DNA of 16,731 nucleotides from JAWLGW01 sp964569055 (lineage in GTDB: Bacteria; Planctomycetota; J058), in contig CAZMSZ010000145.1 in assembly GCA_964569055.1 (NCBI GenBank), positions 1 through 16,731 on the forward strand. The letters are read 5' to 3'. The notes beneath the pieces are model-generated. The model did not search any database. It saw nothing but the letters and a program-made list of their open reading frames with translations, and was not told the origin of the DNA. Below, piece by piece: positions 7,328-13,504 of this stretch; within the stretch, counting starts at the first letter, position 1, and the number at the start of each line of letters is the position of its first letter. The translations under genes were made by a program, and so were the position numbers.

Positions 7328-9213
7328 TCGCCCACCCCGCGCGCCGAGCCGACTCGATCGCAGGCCTCGAGCCGGACCGCGGCGCTGATCAGGGCCAGGT
7401 GCGTGAACGCCTGGGGGAAGTTCCCGAGCGCGGCGCCGCTGGGCGGGTCGAGCTCCTCGGCGTACAGCCCGAGGTCGGTCGCGAGCTCGAGCAGGGCCTG
7501 CATGCGCTCGTGCGCCTCCGCGCGCAGGCCGGCCCGCGCCAGGAGCTCCACCTCCCAGAAGCAACACGCCCCGAACGCCCCCTCGGGGCCGCCGACCCCG
7601 TCGTCCCACTCGGTCGGGTAGCGCCGCAGCAGCGGCCCCTCGCCGAGGACCTCCCGGATCCGCCGCGCGGTGCCGAGCATGCGGGGGTCGTCGGGCGCGA
7701 CGTAGCCGTACAGCCCGAGCAGCAGCAGGCTGGCGTCGACGTCGCGCCCGCCGAGGACGCTCACGTAGCTGCCGAGCCGCCGGTCGAAGCCGCGCGCCTC
7801 CACCTCGGCGCGGATCGCGTCGCGCTCGCGGCGCCAGCGCGGCGCCGCCCTGGCGGTGAGCGCGCCGGCCTCGACCAGCCCGAGCAGGCGCTCGAGCGCG
7901 ACCCAGCACATGACCGCGGAGAGCGTGTGGCGCACGGGCGCGCTGCGCACCTCCCAGATCCCGCTGTCGGGGCACCGCCACTCCTGGCACACCCGGTCGC
8001 CGACCCGTCGCAGCATCCAGCGCTGGACGAGGTCGGGCGGCCCCTGGTGCTGCATGTGCTCGCGGGCGCTGGCGACCAGGATCCCGTGCGTGTCGAGCTG
8101 GAGCTGCGTGCGCGCCCCGTTGCCGATCCGGACCGGGCGCGAGCCGGCGTAGCCCTCGAGGTGCGCGAGCACCCGCTCGGCCGGGCAGTGGCGTCCGTAG
8201 ACGTCGTACACGACCTGCAGCCGCGGGAAGGTGCGTCGCGTGGCGTGGATCACCCAGGCGTAGAACGACGCGCCCTCGTCGGGGTAGCCGAGCTCGAACA
8301 GCGCGCGCACCGCGAAGGCGGCGTCGCGCAGCCAGCAGTAGCGGTAGTCCCAGTTGCGCGCGCCGCCGAGGCGCTCGGGCAACGAGGCGGTCGGAGCCGC
8401 GACCACGGCGCCCGAGGGGGCGTAGCTCAGCAGCTTGAGCGCGAGCGCGCTCCGCTCGACCGCGGCGCGGTAGCGGCCCTGATAGCAGCAGCGCTCCGCC
8501 CAGCCGCGCCAGAACCGGACCGTCCCCTCCAGCAGCGCCTCGGCGCGCGAGCCGAGCGCGGGGAGCACGGCGGGCGCGGCCGCGTCGTAGGCGAGGGCCA
8601 GCGTGCGGCGCTCGCCGGCCCGGAGCACCAGCTCCCCGACCCAGCGCGCCTCGGGCGCGGGGCGGAGCGGCACCTCGCTGCGCACCACCAGCGCGCCGCG
8701 GTGCAGCTCGGCCAACAGCCCGAGGGGGCCGCGGTCCTCGAGCCGGACCGCGCGGCGCGCGTAGTCGGGGCGCACCGCCAGCTCCACGCGCAGGGGCACC
8801 TCGCCCTCGAGCCCGGTCACCCGGCGTACGAGCTGGCGCTGCGGCGAGAGCGCCGCCGGCTCCTCGCTGGGGTGCAGCGCCACCATGAAGTCCACCAGCT
8901 GGACCGCGCCGCCCTCGCAGGTGAACGTGGTCTCGAGCACGTTGGTCCCCGGGAGGTAGCGACGGGTCGTCTCGAAGGCGACGGCGGGGCGGAGCTCGAA
9001 GTGCCCGCCGCGCTCGCGGTCGAGGAGCCGCGCGAACAAAGAGGGGCTGTCGAAGCAAGGCCAGCACAGCCAGTCGATCGAGCCCTCGCGCGAGACGAGC
9101 GCCAGGCTGCCGCAGTCCCCGATCGCGCCGTAGTCGCCGATCGGCGGGAACGCCCGAGCCGGCGGCGCGGCGAGCTGGACGCGGGCGGACGCCGAGGCGC
9201 GCGCGCGGCTCAC
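7324..9213 (-). CDS. GH15-family glycoside hydrolase (glucoamylase or trehalase-like)
   Basis: This 629-residue protein is full length for bacterial GH15 enzymes with a trehalase-like N-terminal beta domain (about 24-240) and an (alpha/alpha)6 barrel (about 250-615). The N-terminal signature PIGDYGAIGDCGSLALV is at 24-40, ending in SIDWLCWP (45-52). The barrel begins with LGGARNWDYRYCWLRDA (282-298). The proposed general acid is E421 in PDSGIWEVR; the general base is E586 or E587 in LYAEELDPPSG, followed by LGNFPQAFTHLALI. Family members hydrolyse terminal alpha-1,4 glucosidic bonds or trehalose; sequence alone does not decide which. There is no signal peptide, so it is likely cytoplasmic and may consume reserve glucan or trehalose. 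It is coupled on both sides by GTGA overlaps (9210-9213 and 7324-7327). Confidence 0.93.
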   Translation of the reverse strand: MSRARASASARVQLAAPPARAFPPIGDYGAIGDCGSLALVSREGSIDWLCWPCFDSPSLFARLLDRERGGHFELRPAVAFETTRRYLPGTNVLETTFTCEGGAVQLVDFMVALHPSEEPAALSPQRQLVRRVTGLEGEVPLRVELAVRPDYARRAVRLEDRGPLGLLAELHRGALVVRSEVPLRPAPEARWVGELVLRAGERRTLALAYDAAAPAVLPALGSRAEALLEGTVRFWRGWAERCCYQGRYRAAVERSALALKLLSYAPSGAVVAAPTASLPERLGGARNWDYRYCWLRDAAFAVRALFELGYPDEGASFYAWVIHATRRTFPRLQVVYDVYGRHCPAERVLAHLEGYAGSRPVRIGNGARTQLQLDTHGILVASAREHMQHQGPPDLVQRWMLRRVGDRVCQEWRCPDSGIWEVRSAPVRHTLSAVMCWVALERLLGLVEAGALTARAAPRWRRERDAIRAEVEARGFDRRLGSYVSVLGGRDVDASLLLLGLYGYVAPDDPRMLGTARRIREVLGEGPLLRRYPTEWDDGVGGPEGAFGACCFWEVELLARAGLRAEAHERMQALLELATDLGLYAEELDPPSGAALGNFPQAFTHLALISAAVRLEACDRVGSARGVGE

Positions 9214-9710
9214 GGGGAGTACAGCCCGCCGATGGTCGCGCCGAACAGCGCGTGGGCCACGAGCACGACCCAGGGCGTGGCCCTCCCGTAGCCGCGCGCC
9301 AGCAGGCCGGGCGGCTCGAGCCGTCGCTCTCCGCCCGGCGGGCAGCCGGGGAGGACCATGCGGGGGTGCAGCCAGGGGAGGAGCGGCATGGCGACGACGA
9401 GCACCAGGGCCGCGTGGACGACGCCGATCGCGGCCCCCACGCCGAGCCCCGCCCAGCGGGGCGCGTCCGCCGCGGCGCCCCACCGCTCGAGCAGCAGCAC
9501 GTACCCCAGGCCGAACGCGAAGCCCAGCGCGAGGTGACCGACGGCGCCGCCGGTCACCGCGTGGCCTCGGCGGTCGCTCGCCGCGGTCCCGAGCAGCAGC
9601 GACAGGCTGAGCCGCGTCCAGCCCAGGCCGTGCGCGAAGGCCAACGCCACGCTCAGCACGCCGGTCGCGACGGCGCTCCACACGAGGGCGGCGCTCCAGT
9701 CGAGCGTCAC
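9210..9710 (-). CDS. Small conserved membrane protein, paralogue of the 6848-7327 product
   Basis: A 166-residue, four-helix protein lying between the SDR and the GH15 enzyme. It shares with the downstream paralogue LGWTRLSL (29-36), the helix-2 histidine H59 in GHLALGFAFGLGYVLLLE, LPWLHPRM (111-118), LEPPGLLARGYG (131-142), TP at 145-146 and AH (152-153). A longer, more polar linker (119-130) distinguishes it. The GTG start (9708-9710) overlaps the SDR stop as GTGA and its own stop overlaps GH15 likewise. Function is unknown; retention of two copies around GH15 suggests that they form a heteromer or serve the same membrane process. Confidence 0.85.
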   Translation of the reverse strand: MTLDWSAALVWSAVATGVLSVALAFAHGLGWTRLSLSLLLGTAASDRRGHAVTGGAVGHLALGFAFGLGYVLLLERWGAAADAPRWAGLGVGAAIGVVHAALVLVVAMPLLPWLHPRMVLPGCPPGGERRLEPPGLLARGYGRATPWVVLVAHALFGATIGGLYSP

Positions 9711-10777
9711 GCGGCGCTCCGAGCCGGGGCCCTCGCGCGGGTCCGAGCCGACTCGATCGCGGCCGGGCGCGCCTCGGCCGCGCTCCGACGCAGCGCGATC
9801 GCGCCGAACGCGGCCCCGACCAGCCCGAGCCCGGCGATCAGCGTGGCCTGGTGCTTGGTCGCCCACCACTGCCAGCTGAACGGCCGCGCGTCGTCGTCGA
9901 AGCGGCCGTGCGCCCCGAAGTCGCCGGCCACCGTCGTCCACAGGTTGTCGGGCCGGGTCGGGTCCTCCGGCTCGTGGGTCTGCTGCCCCTCGTAGCCGTG
10001 GCGCGCCAGGTAGCCGAGCGCGACCGAGGGCGCCAGCTTGTTGCCCCACACCGCCTTCACCGTCGGGCCGCCCACCAGGATCTCGCGGCGCTGATGGTCG
10101 ATCGACCACAGGATCGCGTCGGCCGCGACCTCCGGCTGGAAGATCGGCGGCACGGGCATGGCGCGGTTGGGGAGGCGGTTGCGCAGCCACTCGAACTGCG
10201 GCGTGTTGAGCGCCGGGAGCTGGACCATGGTGAGCTGCACCGCGCTCCCGTCGTGGAGCAGCTCGGCCTGCAGCGACTCGCACAAGCCCTGGGTGGCGTG
10301 CTTGGCGGCGCAGTACGCCGACTGGAACGGGATCCCGCGGTGGGCGAGCGCCGAGCCGACCTGCACGATCTTGCCGCGGTCGCGCGGCAGCATGCGCCGC
10401 AGCGCGGCCAGGGTGCCGTGCACCGTGCCGAGGTACGTGACCTCCGTCACGCGGCGGAACTCGTCGGCCGTCATGTCGCGAATCCGGGAGAGGACCGTGA
10501 CCATGGCGTTGTTGATCCACACGTCGATCGGGCCGAACAGGTCCTCCACGGCGCAGGCCGCGGCCTCGACCTGGTCCATGTCGCTCACGTCGGTCGGCAC
10601 GACCAGCCCCTGGCCGCCGAGCGCGACCACCTCGCGCTGCGCTGCCTCGAGCCCCTCGCGCCCGCGCGCGAGCAGCCCGATCCGGGCGCCGCGGCGCGCG
10701 AGCGCGCGGACCGTGGCCCGGCCGACCCCGGCCGACGCGCCCGTGACCACGACGACCTGCCGCTCGCTCGCGCTCAC
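9707..10777 (-). CDS. Short-chain dehydrogenase/reductase with C-terminal membrane anchor
   Basis: The 356-residue protein is a classical SDR of about 260 residues followed by an extra C-terminal region. Seen are the nucleotide-binding TGASAGVG (12-19), R38 after the second strand (suggesting NADP preference), PTDVSD (61-66), NNA (89-91), and the catalytic S142, Y155 and K159 (YCAAK). A tail holds a single hydrophobic helix (about 311-329, ATLIAGLGLVGAAFGAIAL), then a basic alanine/arginine end, so the catalytic domain is probably anchored on the cytoplasmic face. The GTG start (10775-10777) has GGGAGGTG at the right spacing. It is the first gene of a four-gene operon and is divergent from the histone-like gene. 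The substrate is unknown. Confidence 0.92.
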   Translation of the reverse strand: MSASERQVVVVTGASAGVGRATVRALARRGARIGLLARGREGLEAAQREVVALGGQGLVVPTDVSDMDQVEAAACAVEDLFGPIDVWINNAMVTVLSRIRDMTADEFRRVTEVTYLGTVHGTLAALRRMLPRDRGKIVQVGSALAHRGIPFQSAYCAAKHATQGLCESLQAELLHDGSAVQLTMVQLPALNTPQFEWLRNRLPNRAMPVPPIFQPEVAADAILWSIDHQRREILVGGPTVKAVWGNKLAPSVALGYLARHGYEGQQTHEPEDPTRPDNLWTTVAGDFGAHGRFDDDARPFSWQWWATKHQATLIAGLGLVGAAFGAIALRRSAAEARPAAIESARTRARAPARSAA

Positions 10778-10801
10778 GCTGCACCTCCCGCTCCGGGCGT
10801 G

Positions 10802-10817
10802 AACGAACCGCGTGCCA
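10802..10817 (-). promoter_or_regulatory. Candidate sigma-54 promoter for the SDR-GH15 operon (weak -12)
   Basis: On the minus strand TGGCACGCGGTTCGTT matches the -24 half of the sigma-54 consensus (TGGCACG-N4-TTGC) perfectly, but the -12 half reads TCGT rather than TTGC. The predicted start would be near 10791, leaving only about 14 bases of leader, which places the ribosome site at the very 5' end. It faces the SDR gene. Confidence 0.3.
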
Positions 10818-10957
10818 GCGGGCGGCTGCGGCGCAGGCGAGCCCCGCCGCGAGCGGACGCGCCCGGCCTGGCGCGCCGGTCGGGCGGAGCGAGACGGCCT
10901 CGCCCCCAGCCGTCGGCGAGGGTCGCGCCGGCGCCCGCGAACGGAGGCGGGGGGGCC

Positions 10958-10973
10958 TGGCACGTGTCTCGCG
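10958..10973 (+). promoter_or_regulatory. Candidate sigma-54 (-24/-12) promoter for the histone-like gene
   Basis: TGGCACGTGTCTCGCG matches the sigma-54 consensus at all seven -24 positions, has the invariant GG-N10-GC spacing, and differs in the -12 element only by TC for TT. Predicted transcription start is near 10984, giving a leader of about 35 bases with AGGAGG at 11006-11011. Transcription from it would need an enhancer-binding activator, and none is encoded in the window. Confidence 0.5.
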
Positions 10974-11018
10974 GAGCGTGAGCGGGACGGCCCCGCCTCG
11001 GGGTCAGGAGGAAAGCCG

Positions 11019-11465
11019 ATGGCGACCAAGAAGAAGCCGCAGCAGAGCGCCCGCAAGACCCGCAGCCGCTCGAGCCAGGAGGAGCGCCGCAAGAGCGGGG
11101 CGAAGGCGACCACCAAGAAGGCGAGCGCGAAGAGCGCGACGGCCAGCAAGAAGAAGGCGACCCGCACCACCAAGAAGGCGAGCGCGAGCCGGACCACGAT
11201 CGACCACGACGAGATCCGTCGCTGGGCCGAGGAGCGCGGCGCGGTGCCCAGCGCGGTGATCGGCACGAGCCGGAGGGGGCAGGACCCCGGGATCATCCGG
11301 CTCGACTTCCCCGGCTACTCCGGCGAGGGGAAGCTCGAGGAGATCTCGTGGGACGAGTTCTTCGAGAAGTTCGACGAGAACGGGCTGGCGCTGGTCTATC
11401 AGCAGGAGACCGCCAAGGGCGAGAGGAGCAACTTCAACAAGCTGGTCAAGCGCGATGCGGCCTGA
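11019..11465 (+). CDS. Lysine-rich histone-H1-like N-terminus fused to a conserved acidic domain
   Basis: The 148-residue protein has two contrasting halves. Residues 1-58 are lysine/alanine/serine/threonine-rich with repeated KK and TKKAS motifs (33-36, 50-55), like histone-H1-type tails that bind DNA without sequence specificity. Residues 60-145 form a compact acidic domain: DHDEIRRWAEERG (62-74), DPGIIRLDFPGYSG (89-102), EEISWDEFFEKFDE (107-120), LALVY and NFNKLV (138-143). This domain occurs widely in bacteria as a short uncharacterised protein, often with a basic extension; I know of no established function. The ATG at 11019 is supported by AGGAGG seven bases upstream; a longer in-frame extension lacks a ribosome site. 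It may bring the acidic domain to DNA during stress (inference). Confidence 0.85.
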   Translation: MATKKKPQQSARKTRSRSSQEERRKSGAKATTKKASAKSATASKKKATRTTKKASASRTTIDHDEIRRWAEERGAVPSAVIGTSRRGQDPGIIRLDFPGYSGEGKLEEISWDEFFEKFDENGLALVYQQETAKGERSNFNKLVKRDAA

Positions 11466-12030
11466 GGCGAGCGGCGGCGCGACCCTCGCCGCCCGGCCCC
11501 GCGCGCGGCCCCGCCCGCGCGCGATCCACGGCGGCGAGGCCGTCGGCGGCGCCGCGCCGTGGAAGGGGCTCCTCGCGGGCGCCGTCGGCGGGCTGGTCGG
11601 GACCGCCGTCATGACCGGCGCCCAGCTCGCCCTGCAGCGCGTGCTCCCCGGCGGCCAGGCCGGCGGCGGCGGGCCCAACCCGACCGAGGAGGTGGCCGAC
11701 GCCGTCGCGCGCGCGGTGCACCGGCGCCCGCTCGGCCCGCGCGCGCGGGCGGCCGGCGGCAACGTGGTCCACTTCGCGTTCGGGACGACCATGGGCGCGG
11801 TCTACGGCCTCGCCGCGGAGCTGCTCCCCGCCGTGACTCGCGGCGGGGGGCTCGGCTTCGGCACGGCGCTCATGATCGCCGCCGACGAGGTGGCGCTCCC
11901 GGCGCTGCGGCTGGCCCCGCCGCCGCACCGCGCGCCGCTCGCCGCCCACGCGATGGGCCTGGGCGCGCACCTGGTCTACGGCGGAGCGAGCGAAGCGGTG
12001 CGCCGCGCCGTGCGAGCTGCCCTGGCGTGA
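11455..12030 (+). CDS. YagU/DUF1440-like membrane protein
   Basis: The 191-residue product has a basic proline/arginine N-terminus (1-36) and then four hydrophobic segments: WKGLLAGAVGGLVGTAVMTGAQ (36-57), VVHFAFGTTMGAVYGLAAEL (104-123), GFGTALMIAADEVALPAL (134-151) and AAHAMGLGAHLVYGGASEAV (163-182). The arrangement of an early GG..GT.VM, a second-helix H.AFG...G..YG and a last-helix H..YG is what I recognise in YagU/DUF1440 inner-membrane proteins; E. coli YagU has been linked to acid resistance. The ATG overlaps the upstream stop by 11 bp and has no clear ribosome site, so expression likely depends on coupling. The stop overlaps the PAP2 start as GTGA. Assignment is by pattern only. Confidence 0.75.
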   Translation: MRPEASGGATLAARPRARPRPRAIHGGEAVGGAAPWKGLLAGAVGGLVGTAVMTGAQLALQRVLPGGQAGGGGPNPTEEVADAVARAVHRRPLGPRARAAGGNVVHFAFGTTMGAVYGLAAELLPAVTRGGGLGFGTALMIAADEVALPALRLAPPPHRAPLAAHAMGLGAHLVYGGASEAVRRAVRAALA

Positions 12031-12827
12031 TCGCCCGGCGCGCAGGTCGGCGGGTGCTGGAGCGGCTGCGCGCCTCGGCGAGCTGGGCGCGCGCCCGGGC
12101 CGGCCCCGAGCTGCGCTGGTGGCTGGTGTGCGCCGGTGTGCTCGCGACGGGCTGGGCCTTCGCCGAGCTCGCGAGCGAGGTGAGCGAGGGGAGCACCCAC
12201 GGCCTCGACCAGGCCGTGCTCCGCGCGCTGCGCGACCCGGCCGACCCCTCGCTCCTGCGCGGCCCCGCCTGGCTGGCCAACGTGGCCCGCGACGTGACCT
12301 CGCTCGGGAGCTGGCCGGTGCTGCTCCTGCTCTCGCTCGCCGTGATCGGATACCTGCTGCTGGTGCGGGCCTGGGGCGCGGCCGTGCTCGTGGTCGCCGC
12401 CCTCGCGGGCGCGGGGCTGTTCTCGCAGCTGCTGAAGGACGTGTTCCAGCGCCCCCGCCCCGACCTGGTGCCGCACCTCGACGAGGTCGTGACGTACTCG
12501 TTCCCGAGCGGCCACTCCATGCTGGCGGCCTCCGTCTATCTCACGCTGGGGCTGCTGCTGGCGCGCCTGTTGGCCCGGCGACGGCTGAAGCTGTACGTGT
12601 TCGGCGTGGCGATCGCCGCGACCGGCCTGGTCGGGCTCAGCCGGGTGTTCGTGGGCGTGCACTACCCGACCGACGTGCTCGCCGGCTGGCTGGGGGGGCT
12701 GCTCTGGGCGGGCCTGTGCTGGCTCGTCGCGCTCGTCCTGCAGCGTCGCGGCACGATCTGCGAGGAGGTCGACGAGGAGCGGCTCGAGCGGCCGGCCGAG
12801 CGGCCGCGCGAACGCGCCGCCGTTTGA
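12027..12827 (+). CDS. PAP2-superfamily phosphatase (lipid or isoprenoid-diphosphate phosphatase type)
   Basis: The 266-residue membrane protein has all three PAP2 motifs: K137-X6-R144-P145 (KDVFQRPRP), PSGH at 160-163, and SRVFVGVHYPTD (205-216) with R206, H212 and D216. Six membrane helices surround them (about 31-49, 97-113, 117-135, 166-184, 188-204, 219-238). Family members dephosphorylate phosphatidate, phosphatidylglycerophosphate or undecaprenyl diphosphate with an active site on the periplasmic face; the substrate cannot be told from sequence. The GTG at 12027 overlaps the YagU-like stop as GTGA. The C-terminal 26 residues are charged, EEVDEERLERPAERPRER-like, and cytoplasmic. It ends the plus-strand operon that begins with the histone-like gene. 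Confidence 0.92.
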   Translation: MIARRAGRRVLERLRASASWARARAGPELRWWLVCAGVLATGWAFAELASEVSEGSTHGLDQAVLRALRDPADPSLLRGPAWLANVARDVTSLGSWPVLLLLSLAVIGYLLLVRAWGAAVLVVAALAGAGLFSQLLKDVFQRPRPDLVPHLDEVVTYSFPSGHSMLAASVYLTLGLLLARLLARRRLKLYVFGVAIAATGLVGLSRVFVGVHYPTDVLAGWLGGLLWAGLCWLVALVLQRRGTICEEVDEERLERPAERPRERAAV

Positions 12828-12947
12828 GGCGGAGCCGTCCGCACCCCTCCCTCGCTCGTGCGCCGTTCCCCCCGCGGCGTTGCGGAACCGCGCGCGGTCT
12901 TTGGGCGCGGTGCGCCGAGGACGCGGTCTGCGCGACGGTTGCCGCGC

Positions 12948-12963
12948 CGGCACGTGATGTGCC
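12948..12963 (+). promoter_or_regulatory. Candidate sigma-54 promoter for the DksA/TraR-type gene
   Basis: CGGCACGTGATGTGCC keeps six of seven -24 positions, the GG-N10-GC spacing and TGC of the -12 element. Predicted start is near 12974, 30 bases before the GTG. The same bases form an inverted repeat (GGCAC-N5-GTGCC, 12949-12963), so an operator is an alternative reading. Confidence 0.4.
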
Positions 12964-13003
12964 CGGGGCCCGGCGCCGCGCCAGCGCGGCGAGGAGGCTT
13001 GCA

Positions 13004-13444
13004 GTGATCCAGAGGGTGTCCCCCGGCGACGGCCGCACATCCAGCGGACGGGACAGGGCTCCCGCGAGCGCCCGCCGCGGCGCGGACCACCGCGCGGCGC
13101 AGCTCCGCGCGCAGCTCCTCGAGCGGTGGCAGCGCCTGCACGCCGCCGTGCAGCGCGGGATCGACAGCCTGGCCGAAGAGGAGGGCCGCTCCCGCGTGCC
13201 GGGCCTCGACGAGCTCCCCAGCGACGTCGACGGCGAGGAGCTGACCGTGCGCGTGCTCGACCGCGAGAGCCGCGCGCTCGAGCAGGTGGAGTGGGCGCTC
13301 AAGCGCCTGGACGAGGGCTGCTACGGCCAGTGCGAGCTGTGCGCCGAGCCGATCGGCGTCGCGCGCCTCGAGGCCCTGCCCCTCGCGACCACCTGCATCG
13401 AGTGCGAGCGCGAGCGCGAGCGCGAGGCCGCCCTCGACGCCTGA
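13004..13444 (+). CDS. TraR/DksA-type C4 zinc-finger protein
   Basis: The 146-residue protein has a basic, low-complexity N-terminus (1-30), a helical coiled-coil-like region (31-65), and a C-terminal zinc finger with C110 and C113 (CELC) and C131 and C134 (CIEC), framed by LKRLDEGCYGQC (99-110) and the family signature IGVARLEALPLATTC. DksA/TraR proteins enter the secondary channel of RNA polymerase and modify promoter choice, often with ppGpp; other family members act differently. The acidic pair usual at the coiled-coil tip is not at an obvious place; DELPSDVDGEE (69-79) is the nearest candidate. The GTG at 13004 has GAGGAGG six bases upstream. It ends convergently with the phospholipase D-like gene. 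Confidence 0.9.
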   Translation: MIQRVSPGDGRTSSGRDRAPASARRGADHRAAQLRAQLLERWQRLHAAVQRGIDSLAEEEGRSRVPGLDELPSDVDGEELTVRVLDRESRALEQVEWALKRLDEGCYGQCELCAEPIGVARLEALPLATTCIECEREREREAALDA

Positions 13445-13471
13445 GCGCGTGCGCCCCCGGCGCAGGGCGGG

Positions 13472-13499
13472 GGCCGCTCGCCGAGCGCGGCGAGCGGCC
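13472..13499. terminator. Hairpin between convergent genes (probable bidirectional terminator)
   Basis: A perfect 11-bp stem, GGCCGCTCGCC (13472-13482) and GGCGAGCGGCC (13489-13499), with a 6-base loop. It lies between the stops of the DksA/TraR-type gene and the phospholipase D-like gene. There is no U-run on either side, so it may need other factors, or act mainly as a transcript 3'-end stabiliser. Confidence 0.6.
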
Positions 13500-13504
13500 G
13501 CGTC

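Noticed and set aside
7399..9291. Plus-strand open frame of 630 codons opposite GH15
   Set aside because: Antisense shadow; the GH15 motifs and start/stop overlaps decide the coding strand.
12887..12898. Palindrome ACCGCGCGCGGT followed by CTTT as a terminator for the PAP2 operon
   Set aside because: A 12-base palindrome with no loop and a very short T-run is expected by chance in such GC-rich DNA.
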